Origin: Olivibacter oleidegradans
GTDB taxonomy: Bacteria > Bacteroidota > Bacteroidia > Sphingobacteriales > Sphingobacteriaceae
Length of the DNA: 64,000 bases
Assembly: GCF_042432805.1 (NCBI RefSeq)
Contig: NZ_JBHLWO010000002.1
Location: 1,550,001 to 1,614,000, forward strand
Reading direction: 5' to 3'
Shown here: in pieces, positions 18,572 to 26,142 of the stretch
How positions within the stretch are numbered: position 1 is the stretch's first letter
Layout: every line of letters begins with the position of its first letter
The notes under the pieces: generated by a model
The model's input: only the letters and a program-made list of their open reading frames with translations
The model's database searches: none
What the model was told of the DNA's origin: nothing
Translations under genes and position numbers: made by a program

Positions 18572-18635
18572 AAAAAAAGTCTTCAACCGGGGAGATTGAA
18601 GACTTTAACTAACCAATTATAAACCTAAATTATGA
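18572..18635 (-). ncRNA. candidate small RNA, copy 1 of a repeated family
   Basis: On the minus strand a -7-type box TATCTTTG (18648-18641) is followed by a segment with the core TTTAGGTTTATAATTGGTTA, then a 10-bp hairpin AAGTCTTCAA/TTGAAGACTT (18577-18605) with loop TCTCCCCGG and a run of seven T. That is a complete intrinsic terminator, and the predicted RNA is about 65 nt. The block is nearly identical to one at 56586-56664 from the -7 box to the terminator and differs outside it. The stem carries two compensatory base-pair changes between the copies. It starts about 110 bp after the end of the DUF4130 gene, so a 3'-UTR-derived RNA is an alternative. Confidence 0.6.
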
Positions 18636-18758
18636 TGACACAAAGATAGTGTACTTAATACACTATATTGATAAATTAATTGTAATTTATTTGTCATTTC
18701 GACCAAGGACTTATTAAACACCGAATGGTGGAAGTTCAGTTCCAGTGACTTACTGCTT

Positions 18759-19517
18759 TTAAATGCTTTTTTCAGTCAAGTATTTCCAGTACCTCTTGGG
18801 CACATGTTGAACATGCAATCTCACGTTTTTTCTTTCCTTTATATTGGTGGATTTAAAATACTGTTGCCACAAATCGGCATACAGAATCTCGTCTTCTTCA
18901 AGCTGTACCATATCATCCAACAGGACTGTCTCATTTGTTAATTTTACTTCCGAAACAAGGTTTAAATCGTAATAGATGCCGTAGTCGCGTTTTGTATCAT
19001 ATATTAACCAACGTTGATCCGCATAACGGCGCATAAAATGCTCGTTAATAAGCGGAAGCACATTAAAGTCCGGTTCAATCACGGCAAAGTATAAACCATT
19101 TTTTTGCTTTTTAAAACGCGTAAAGGCTTTCATGCGATGTCGTTCTCTGTTCACCATCTTTGCAGTCTGATGTATTGTTAGCACGTCATTCCGTCCAAAT
19201 GCTAAGTGCCCCTCTTCAACGGTCGAAAAATAAAAACAGACAGCCGAGCACAAGGTCGCCTCTATTTGGGGAAGCTCAGACAGAAACGCGCAGAACAAGT
19301 TTTCCTGAGCATATTTTGGTATCCGCAATTGTAAACCTTTCCAAACGCGCTGGGCTTTTGATTTATCGGTTGTCACTCTTTTCCACGGCACGAAAATATC
19401 TTGTTGTAACGGTTGTTCATTCCGGTAAATGGCGGTTACCGAGACCTTGAATTCGAACATCTCAAAAACCAAAGTTAACCAGCCTTCCCATGTTCCATCA
19501 TAAATTATTACACACAT
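18759..19517 (-). CDS. DUF4130 / TIGR03915-type putative DNA repair protein
   Basis: A protein of 252 residues starting MCVIIYDGTWEGWLTLVFEMFEF, the characteristic opening (YDGTxEGxLTxxFE) of the TIGR03915 family. The C-terminal half contains LAFGRNDVLTIHQTAKMVNRERHRMKAFTRF and DQRWLIYDTKRDYGIYYDL, also conserved. The family almost always lies next to the radical SAM partner, as it does here with a 2-bp gap, and in other bacteria its domain is fused to a uracil-DNA glycosylase-like domain. A role in DNA base repair or modification is therefore inferred from context; no reaction has been demonstrated to my knowledge. Confidence 0.9.
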   Translation of the reverse strand: MCVIIYDGTWEGWLTLVFEMFEFKVSVTAIYRNEQPLQQDIFVPWKRVTTDKSKAQRVWKGLQLRIPKYAQENLFCAFLSELPQIEATLCSAVCFYFSTVEEGHLAFGRNDVLTIHQTAKMVNRERHRMKAFTRFKKQKNGLYFAVIEPDFNVLPLINEHFMRRYADQRWLIYDTKRDYGIYYDLNLVSEVKLTNETVLLDDMVQLEEDEILYADLWQQYFKSTNIKERKNVRLHVQHVPKRYWKYLTEKSI

Positions 19518-19519
19518 TT

Positions 19520-20770
19520 CTAGAAGAGGCTTGTTTGATAAAAGTTGCTTCTTGAATATTTACTTTTCGAAGCATTCAAAATATATGATTTAATAAGCTG
19601 CTCAGGCTTATCACAGAAAATTTGCTTATATCCTCTACATATAATGAAATACTTAGCTCTATTGAGCGAAACACCTATTTTTTTCAATTGTTCTATATCA
19701 AGATGACCATGCTTTCGCGCATTGACTATTTTATGGGCCGAAGTCAGCCCGATACCCGGTACTCTTAGTATAAGATGGAGATCCGCATTATTGATATCAA
19801 CAGGAAAAAATCCGGGATTTCTCAATGCCCAACTAAGTTTCGGGTCAATGTCTAAATCTAATACAGGATGTTGCTCATTCACCAGCTCGGATGATTTAAA
19901 GCCGTAAAACCTCATGAGCCAATCGGTTTGATAAAGCCTATTTTCCCGAAGGAAAGGTATTGCCGAACCAATCCCCGGTAAACGCATATCATCACTTATC
20001 GGAACATATCCGGAATAATATACGCGTTTAAGGTTAAATTTGTCATAGAGATTTTGTGCAACCTTTATAATTTGAGCATCCGTTTCGCCACTTGCGCCAA
20101 TTATCATTTGGGTACTTTGACCTGCCGGTGTAAACGAAGGAGTATATTTGAATTTTTCTTTTTCTTCTTTTACCTCCATGATTTTCTGCTTGAGGTAATC
20201 CATCGGTCGGATCATATCTTGCCTATTCTTTTCCGGTGCTAACAACTTTAAACCTGATTCAATCGGAATTTCAATATTCACGCTTAACCTATCAGCGTAT
20301 AGCCCCGCTTCGTACATCAGGTCATTACTAGCTCCCGGAATCGTCTTCAAATGAATATAGCCATTAAAATTGTGATCCATTCTCAGTTTTTTTGCAACAA
20401 GTATCAACCGCTCCATGGTATAATCTGCATTTTTAAAAATACCGCTACTGAGAAACAAGCCTTCAATGTAGTTGCGTCGATAAAAGTTGATGGTAAGATC
20501 TACGACTTCCTGAACTGTAAAAGCCACCCGTTTAATATCATTGCTTTTTCGCGTAACACAATAGGCGCAGTCATAAATACAAAAGTTCGTCAATAAGATT
20601 TTCAATAAAGAAACACAACGACCGTCTTCCGTATAGGTATGGCAGATACCGGCGCCCGTATTCCCAATGCCTTTGTTCTTATTTTGTCGATTGCTTCCAC
20701 TCGAGGAACAACTTACATCATATTTGGCTGCATCAGCCAAAATTTCTAACTTCTCTATAATCCTGCTCAA
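19520..20770 (-). CDS. TIGR03916-type radical SAM protein, putative DNA repair/modification
   Basis: A protein of 416 residues. Near residue 65 is the cluster NFCIYDCAYCVTRKSNDIKR, whose CxxxCxxC binds the 4Fe-4S cluster that cleaves S-adenosylmethionine. The TIM-barrel core follows, and the C-terminus has a helix-hairpin-helix, LHLILRVPGIGLTSAHKIVNARKHGHL, a non-specific DNA-binding element. This combination defines the TIGR03916 family, paired with DUF4130. Start at the ATG at 20770, giving the family N-terminus KLEILADAAKYDVSCSSSG. The two genes are clearly one operon, radical SAM first. They may detect or repair a damaged base through radical chemistry, which remains inference. Confidence 0.92.
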   Translation of the reverse strand: MSRIIEKLEILADAAKYDVSCSSSGSNRQNKNKGIGNTGAGICHTYTEDGRCVSLLKILLTNFCIYDCAYCVTRKSNDIKRVAFTVQEVVDLTINFYRRNYIEGLFLSSGIFKNADYTMERLILVAKKLRMDHNFNGYIHLKTIPGASNDLMYEAGLYADRLSVNIEIPIESGLKLLAPEKNRQDMIRPMDYLKQKIMEVKEEKEKFKYTPSFTPAGQSTQMIIGASGETDAQIIKVAQNLYDKFNLKRVYYSGYVPISDDMRLPGIGSAIPFLRENRLYQTDWLMRFYGFKSSELVNEQHPVLDLDIDPKLSWALRNPGFFPVDINNADLHLILRVPGIGLTSAHKIVNARKHGHLDIEQLKKIGVSLNRAKYFIICRGYKQIFCDKPEQLIKSYILNASKSKYSRSNFYQTSLF

Positions 20771-20973
20771 AACAAACTAAATTTATTAGCAAATATACTA
20801 AATAAAATAGTATACAGAATTATTCGAGAATCAATTCTATTTACCTTCAAATAATCTTCCCCAACTTGATTACTACCGCGCCACCTACGATCACAATGCA
20901 TTAAAAAAGCTTCCGGATATAGTTACTTTAACCTGTATTTTCACTAGCTTCGTAAAAGTTAATAAATAAGATT

Positions 20974-21390
20974 ATGAAATTCACAAGAAAAGCAAATGCC
21001 AATTGGAAAGGCACAGGCATGGAAGGAAAGGGTACAATCAGTACACAAAGTAAGACATTGGATAACGCCCAACTCTCATTCAAAACCCGCTTTGAACAAG
21101 GCGTCGGCACTAACCCCGAGGAGTTGGTCGCAGCAGGGCACGCGGGCTGCTTTACCATGCAACTAAGTTTCCTGTTGAGCGAAAAAGATTATACACCGGG
21201 AAATCTAGATACCGAAGCCCAGATAACGTTTGAGGACGGCTCAATTACACATATCAAATTAATCTTAACCGGAGAGGTAGATAACATTTCCGAGCAAGAA
21301 TTTAAGGAAATTGCGCAAAAAGCAAAAGAAATCTGTCCTATCTCTAAGTTATTGAATACTGACATAACATTAGAAGCGTCTTTAGTGTAA
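20974..21390 (+). CDS. OsmC-family peroxiredoxin
   Basis: A protein of 138 residues with both reactive cysteines of the OsmC subfamily: one in NPEELVAAGHAGCFTMQL and one in KAKEICPISKLL. The length and the N-terminal FTRKANANWKGTGMEGKGTIST match OsmC proper, which reduces organic hydroperoxides such as fatty-acid peroxides as a dimer. It stands alone; the downstream hairpin at 21398 separates it from the convergent alpha-galactosidase. Confidence 0.93.
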   Translation: MKFTRKANANWKGTGMEGKGTISTQSKTLDNAQLSFKTRFEQGVGTNPEELVAAGHAGCFTMQLSFLLSEKDYTPGNLDTEAQITFEDGSITHIKLILTGEVDNISEQEFKEIAQKAKEICPISKLLNTDITLEASLV

Positions 21391-21397
21391 GTGCCCC

Positions 21398-21428
21398 CTC
21401 CAAGCAGCTATTTTCCAGCTGCTTGGGG
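21398..21428. terminator. terminator between osmC-like and alpha-galactosidase genes
   Basis: A 12-bp stem, CTCCAAGCAGCT (21398-21409) and AGCTGCTTGGGG (21417-21428) with one G-T pair, around a 7-nt loop, lies between the two converging stop codons. T-rich sequence is weak on both sides, so efficiency is uncertain. Confidence 0.6.
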
Positions 21429-21447
21429 AGCAAAGCAAACTTTTTAA

Positions 21448-23673
21448 CTATGACACCGCGGTAAGCTTCAACACGACGCTCTTTCGCTTACTAGACAAAT
21501 AGGGGTTAAAACCTACCTTCATCAAAAAGTCGCCCGTATAAGTTTCCCCGGGATTAATCAGAGATGATTCTCCGTTATAAAGATTTATCTCTTCCAACCG
21601 GTAGCTTTTAACCGGATCTAATCCTTTGAACTTTATGGGGGCCGGCGTACCTGTATTTTGACGATAATTTACCAAGTAATTAAATATTACCCCTGAATCC
21701 CTATTTTCATTGACATATAGAATAGAAGCATAATCCTTTTCTCGAGGGTTTGCCAATCGAAATTGATCGCCTTGCCAAATAATCGGTTTTAATTCATCGT
21801 AGGTTTTCAGCGCTTGCTGACAAAATGCCAAATCTTCTTTTGGTAGTTTACTGACCACAATATCAAATCCTAATTTACCCATCATAGCAACGTCAACCTT
21901 AAATTTAATGGGCTGGTCTCCCCAGTCAGTTACATGATTAGCACTGGCCAAAGCCGGATAAAAAAAAGAATATTCATACTGCATGAAAATACGTTCCAAA
22001 GGGTCTGTATTATCACTCGGCCAATATTCAGTGAAATAGCGAAGGGCCCCGTAATCAACCCGTCCTCCTCCCCCCGAGCAAAGCATCATCGGTATTCTTG
22101 GATACTTGGCCCTGATCCGTTCCAGAACCGCATATAACCCTTTCACATAGTCTACATAGAAATTTCCCTGGCTTTTGAGATAAGGGGAATAGGCGTTGTA
22201 AATAACAGCATTGCAATCCCATTTCACATAGGCGAGGCCCGGATTTTTTACAAACAAATCATCCAACGTCTTGAAAACAAAATCCTGTACTTTAGGGTTT
22301 GACAAATCCAACACCAACTGATTTCTAAAATAATATTCAGGACGTCCCTCTTGCTTTACCACCCAATCCGGATGTTTTTCATATAACTCGCTTTTAGGAC
22401 TTACCATCTCAGGTTCCACCCAAATACCAAATTTAACCCCATTGGACGCAGCCTCCTTTACTAAAGAAACAAGGCCATTGGGTAATTTCTCCCTATTCTC
22501 TTCCCAATCGCCTAAAGCCGCTGTATCGCTGTTTCTTGGATATTTATTTCCGAACCAGCCATCATCTAAAAGAAACAAATCAACCCCTAACTTTTTTGTA
22601 TCTTTTAGCAGAGAAGAAAGTTTGTCTTCATTAAAATCGAAATAAGTGGCTTCCCAATTGTTCAATAAGGTTAATCTACTGCCTCCGCCATCAAGCAATT
22701 GATACCTCCGTGCCCAATTATGAAGATTTCTACTCGCATTCCCTATGCCTTGATCAGAAATCGTATAGACAAACTTAGGCGTTATGAATTCTTCATTTTT
22801 TTGCAGTATATAAGTAGAGGCGTAATTGTTTATTCCGGCTAGTATACGTAGGTTGTCTTGCGGATCCTTCTCGAAATCAATTTTGAAATTACCGCTCCAT
22901 GCTAAACCGCCTATAAGCACAGACCCCTCATCTTCTTTGGCAGGACCATTAAAAGACAGCAAAAAGGAAGAATGCTGAAAAAGGTTTGCTCGCGTTCCCA
23001 ATTTGCTGTCAATCGTTTTTATTCCGTGCGTTAACTTCTCTTCCTCGGGCTGCATTTCCTTGATCCAATCGCCGTGATAATGCTTTAACCAAAAATTGTC
23101 CGCTTTTAAGTTTAAATTGGCGGACGAATACTTAACCAACTCCACAGCTCCCTTCTCATGATGACGAATGGTAGCCCATTGCTCGATAACATTTTCTTTT
23201 TGATAGATCCGATAATGTAAATCAACTTCAAAAGGATATAGAGCATCTTTTAGAAGCACCCGTAACTCACCGATGTTATGGTTTACAGTGATAAATTCAT
23301 GGTTCAGATATTTTAAATCCAGCGATTGATTACCGTCTGCGTGTCGCACACTGATCGCAGGTTCCAGCAAGTTACGACTTCCCGACCCTGTATAGGCCGC
23401 GCGGTACATCCCGGTATAATCGTCAGCTTGTTTATATTGAGAAGCCAGTCGGCGGTAGTCAGAAGAATGTAGCAATTTAGGGCCCAAATAAACCATATTG
23501 AGATCGCCATTGATTTCCACTTGTAAAACAATGGCTTGTTCGCTACCCTCTAAAATAAGTTGCTCTTTTACTTGGTTGGTAAGCTCTTTTTGCTGCGCTC
23601 CTGCAATAAGATAACAGCACATGGCAATTAAGACGAAACAGCAGTGTTTCATAAATACGATTGTTCTTTGCAT
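21448..23673 (-). CDS. GH36 alpha-galactosidase, exported
   Basis: A protein of 741 residues, matching bacterial GH36 enzymes. A signal peptide ends near LIAGAQQ; translation may begin at 23673 or at the internal ATG at 23652 (MKHCCFVLIAMCC), which gives a neater signal. The central barrel shows LFLLDDGWFGNKYPRN, KFGIWVEPEMVSPKSELYEKHPDWV, YVKWDCN with the nucleophile aspartate, LCSGGGGRVDYG, and PSDNTDPLERI with the acid/base aspartate. It should hydrolyse terminal alpha-1,6-galactose from raffinose-family sugars or galactomannan in the periplasm. No other polysaccharide-use genes adjoin it; a FucP-like sugar transporter is 38 kb away. Confidence 0.95.
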   Translation of the reverse strand: MQRTIVFMKHCCFVLIAMCCYLIAGAQQKELTNQVKEQLILEGSEQAIVLQVEINGDLNMVYLGPKLLHSSDYRRLASQYKQADDYTGMYRAAYTGSGSRNLLEPAISVRHADGNQSLDLKYLNHEFITVNHNIGELRVLLKDALYPFEVDLHYRIYQKENVIEQWATIRHHEKGAVELVKYSSANLNLKADNFWLKHYHGDWIKEMQPEEEKLTHGIKTIDSKLGTRANLFQHSSFLLSFNGPAKEDEGSVLIGGLAWSGNFKIDFEKDPQDNLRILAGINNYASTYILQKNEEFITPKFVYTISDQGIGNASRNLHNWARRYQLLDGGGSRLTLLNNWEATYFDFNEDKLSSLLKDTKKLGVDLFLLDDGWFGNKYPRNSDTAALGDWEENREKLPNGLVSLVKEAASNGVKFGIWVEPEMVSPKSELYEKHPDWVVKQEGRPEYYFRNQLVLDLSNPKVQDFVFKTLDDLFVKNPGLAYVKWDCNAVIYNAYSPYLKSQGNFYVDYVKGLYAVLERIRAKYPRIPMMLCSGGGGRVDYGALRYFTEYWPSDNTDPLERIFMQYEYSFFYPALASANHVTDWGDQPIKFKVDVAMMGKLGFDIVVSKLPKEDLAFCQQALKTYDELKPIIWQGDQFRLANPREKDYASILYVNENRDSGVIFNYLVNYRQNTGTPAPIKFKGLDPVKSYRLEEINLYNGESSLINPGETYTGDFLMKVGFNPYLSSKRKSVVLKLTAVS

Positions 23674-23719
23674 TTATTATCGGTTAATTTACAAATCTGT
23701 ACTAGTCTATACTATTAAA

Positions 23720-23751
23720 CAAAAGTAGCAATTAACATGCAACAAGACAAG
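23720..23751 (-). promoter_or_regulatory. promoter of the alpha-galactosidase gene
   Basis: On the minus strand, TACTTTTG (23727-23720) is an exact TAnnTTTG box. CTTG (23751-23748) lies 20 nt further upstream as a -33-like element. The expected transcript start is about 40 nt before the first ATG. Confidence 0.55.
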
Positions 23752-24060
23752 CTATTTGTATGCAAACAATAAGACTAAATCTTTTTTCACTTTTTCTAGT
23801 ACCTTCTTTATTTTTAACTATCTTTATCGCCAGCATAATAGTTTTAGAATAAAGCACATAGCAACTAATCAACCCAAATAGAAAAGCCAGGCATATAGTC
23901 TGGCCTTTTCATTTTATTTGATATAGAGCTATTCTTATAAGCGTCGCATCACACCCCATTATTGTCGCTTCTACACATATTACCTGTTGATTTTTTGAAT
24001 TAAGTTTGTACTTAACAATGACAATATTTGGCCATTGAAAACAAATTATTCCAGTGAATC
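23752..24060. other. intergenic stretch with an orphan terminator-like hairpin
   Basis: AT-rich, with no supported reading frame. It holds an imperfect hairpin at 23882-23910 (AAAAGCCAG with CTGGCCTTTT, one bulged base) flanked by A and T runs on both sides, so it could terminate transcription in either direction. No gene on either strand obviously ends there, which leaves room for an unannotated short RNA. Confidence 0.45.
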
Positions 24061-24118
24061 CGGCACGAGCCGTAGCTTTAGAAAGAACACCTGCCAGCGG
24101 TAGGCAGCAAGCGTTCTT
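24061..24118 (+). other. two hairpins in the leader of the RibD-like gene
   Basis: CGGC-ACGA-GCCG (24061-24072) is followed by AAGAAC/GTTCTT (24083-24088 with 24113-24118) enclosing CTGCC/GGCAG. The second ends 22 bp before the ATG at 24141. It could be a leader structure or an attenuator; the function is unknown. Confidence 0.4.
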
Positions 24119-24140
24119 GTTATTAAGAAAGTTTATTCTA

Positions 24141-24758
24141 ATGAAAAAAATTATCGTATGTAATTGGCTATCCCTAGACGGTTTTTTTTCCGGTCACAAT
24201 GGCGAAACCGACTGGTTTTATTGGAATGATGAAATCGAGCATCACCAACTTACTATACTACAAGGGGTAAAATTAATGTTATTTGGCAGAACTACTTATG
24301 ATATAATGGCAAATTACTGGCCAACAAACGCAGCTGCTCATGAGAATAAACAAATAACCAAATTGATGAACAACATACATAAAATCGTTTTTACAAGCAG
24401 CTTAAAAGCGATCAGTTGGAAAAACAGCATTGTTAAAAGTGAACTTAAGCAAGAGGATATACACCGCCTAAAACAAGAGACTCATGGAGACATCCTCATC
24501 TTGGGAAGTGGAAGTATTGCTTCGCAACTGTTGAATTTGGATTTAGTGGATGAATTGCACCTTTTCATCAATCCGATTATACTGGGTAGTGGGCAAACCA
24601 TGTTTCAACACGTACACGGACGAATAACATGGGAACAAGCGAAAAGCGAGTCTTTCAGTAATGGGGTAACATTAAATGTTTATGAAAAGCAGCCTGCAAT
24701 TTCAAATGAACATCATCAACTCCTTTCGAAAATTAATTTATCATATTATGGAAACTAA
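24141..24758 (+). CDS. RibD C-terminal / dihydrofolate reductase-like protein
   Basis: A protein of 205 residues from the ATG at 24141. An open frame extends to 24054, but the extra residues look like structured leader and no family member has them. The opening KKIIVCNWLSLDGFFSGHNGETDWF, the middle LMLFGRTTYDIMANYWP and the end GDILILGSGSIASQLLNLDLVDELHLFINPIILGSGQTMF are the standard pattern of the RibD_C superfamily, which binds NADPH. Stand-alone members such as YyaP have no assigned substrate. Its last 11 bases overlap the DinB gene, so the two are probably translated together. Confidence 0.9.
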   Translation: MKKIIVCNWLSLDGFFSGHNGETDWFYWNDEIEHHQLTILQGVKLMLFGRTTYDIMANYWPTNAAAHENKQITKLMNNIHKIVFTSSLKAISWKNSIVKSELKQEDIHRLKQETHGDILILGSGSIASQLLNLDLVDELHLFINPIILGSGQTMFQHVHGRITWEQAKSESFSNGVTLNVYEKQPAISNEHHQLLSKINLSYYGN

Positions 24759-25275
24759 GATCAAAAGTAATTTCTTAAAAATTGTCATCCCTGCCTACAG
24801 AATGCGTAGTCAACTATTTAATAACGTGCTGGCCAACATAAATGAAACAGATGCTAAACATAGGGTAAACGGTCGCACCAATCACATATTGTGGATGGCT
24901 GGCAATTTAGTAAACTGCCGCTATTGGCTCGGAGAAGCATTGGGACTTCCATACAAAGACCCGCATGCAGATTTATTTTCAGATGCCAAAGCTTTAGATG
25001 AAAACCTAAATTATCCTAACCTGACGGCACTTATAGGTGAGTGGCATAAGATTTCACCAAAGCTTTTTGACAGACTTTGCAACATAATTGACGATGAGCT
25101 TCTTCAGCCCTATGCTATTGGAATGGAAACACCCTTTATCGAAGAAAACTATTTAAATGCAATCGGAATGTGTCTTGACAGAGAAGAATATTTGTTCGGG
25201 CAGTTAGGCCTTATGCGGCGAGTTCTAGGTTACGAGGCTATGAAATATGATCTAGATCCCTCCATCAAGTACTAA
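24748..25275 (+). CDS. DinB-superfamily protein
   Basis: A protein of 175 residues from the ATG at 24748, inside the 3' end of the previous gene; the 11-bp overlap suggests translational coupling. It shows the four-helix pattern of DinB proteins with RVNGRTNHILWMAGNLVNCRYWLGEALG, where a histidine typically contributes to a metal site, and ends in EEYLFGQLGLMRRVLGYEAMKYD. Family members are often metal-dependent thiol transferases or of unknown function. Pairing with an NADPH-type reductase is seen here but no pathway can be named. Confidence 0.75.
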   Translation: METKIKSNFLKIVIPAYRMRSQLFNNVLANINETDAKHRVNGRTNHILWMAGNLVNCRYWLGEALGLPYKDPHADLFSDAKALDENLNYPNLTALIGEWHKISPKLFDRLCNIIDDELLQPYAIGMETPFIEENYLNAIGMCLDREEYLFGQLGLMRRVLGYEAMKYDLDPSIKY

Positions 25276-25397
25276 AGGTCGTTTTTCACTTTTAAGCCCT
25301 GCGGAGCCATTTACGCGATATATCGCCAGTTACTTGAGAGACAGGTCCCACATATACACCGAAGTAAAAAGATTAAGAATGAGATAATGAACTCGAC

Positions 25398-26090
25398 TTA
25401 TTCATTGATGATTAATTTGTAACCAATACCCCGTATATTAACAATCTCAATACGGCTGTCCTCTCTCAGGTGTTTTCTAAGCTTTGTAATAAAGACGTCC
25501 ATACTTCTGGCGTTAAAGAAATTATCTTCTCCCCATACAACTTCAAGCGCCAATTTACGATTGAGCACCTCGTTTTTATTTTCGGCAAGTAACTTCAGAA
25601 GTACCGACTCTCTGAACGAGAGTTTGATCGTTCCGTTTGGCTTGTTCAGTTCCTGATTTTTGCTGTTGAACAAAAAATCGCCTATCTCAAAGATCTCTTT
25701 TATCTCATTTTTGTTTTTTATTGATGGACGGGATAAAAGCGCATTTATTCGAACAATTAACTCTTCCATACTAAATGGTTTCTTTAAGTAATCATTGCAA
25801 CCCAGTTCGAAACCCTTTACCACATCGTTGGTTAGAGATTTTGCTGTGAGAAATATAATCGGAACCTGCTGATCTATCCTTCTAACGTCTTCTATAAGAC
25901 TAAAACCATCTTTCACGGGCATCATAATATCAAATATGCAAACAGTCGGTTGCCAAGCTCTGAACGTGGCATAGGCCTTTACTCCATCTTGGACTAAAAT
26001 CACGTTAAACCCGCTAAGTTCTAAGCTCTCCTTAACGATCTTACCAAGAAAAGGCTCGTCTTCTGCTATCAATATTTTCACAGCTTCCAT
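25398..26090 (-). CDS. OmpR-family response regulator of the second two-component system
   Basis: A protein of 230 residues. The receiver has Glu10/Asp11, phosphoacceptor Asp54 in CIFDIMMPVKDG, a threonine in FLTAKS and lysine in YLKKPFSMEEL. The winged helix (about 130-228) has LSFRESVLLKLLAENKNEVLNRKLALEVVWGEDNFFNARSMDVFITKLRKHLREDSRIEIVNIRGIGYKL. It lies downstream of its kinase, separated by 52 bp, in an operon transcribed away from the GLPGLI gene. The TTAACAG array at 27662-27727 between the two transcription units is the obvious candidate target. Confidence 0.95.
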   Translation of the reverse strand: MEAVKILIAEDEPFLGKIVKESLELSGFNVILVQDGVKAYATFRAWQPTVCIFDIMMPVKDGFSLIEDVRRIDQQVPIIFLTAKSLTNDVVKGFELGCNDYLKKPFSMEELIVRINALLSRPSIKNKNEIKEIFEIGDFLFNSKNQELNKPNGTIKLSFRESVLLKLLAENKNEVLNRKLALEVVWGEDNFFNARSMDVFITKLRKHLREDSRIEIVNIRGIGYKLIINE

Positions 26091-26142
26091 ATAAAGTAAA
26101 ATTTTATGTAATCAAGTTAATATAAATAAAAACAACACAATA

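Noticed and set aside
18631..18650. Mini reading frame MMTQR on the plus strand in small RNA copy 1 (MMIQR in copy 2), considered as a leader peptide
   Set aside because: No gene follows on the plus strand in either place, and the conserved block is fully explained on the minus strand by -7 box, transcript and terminator.
24054..24072. CCGGCACGAGCC resembling a cDNA-library adapter (GGCACGAG), suggesting cloning contamination
   Set aside because: Only 8 bases match exactly and they form part of a natural small hairpin in continuous genomic context.
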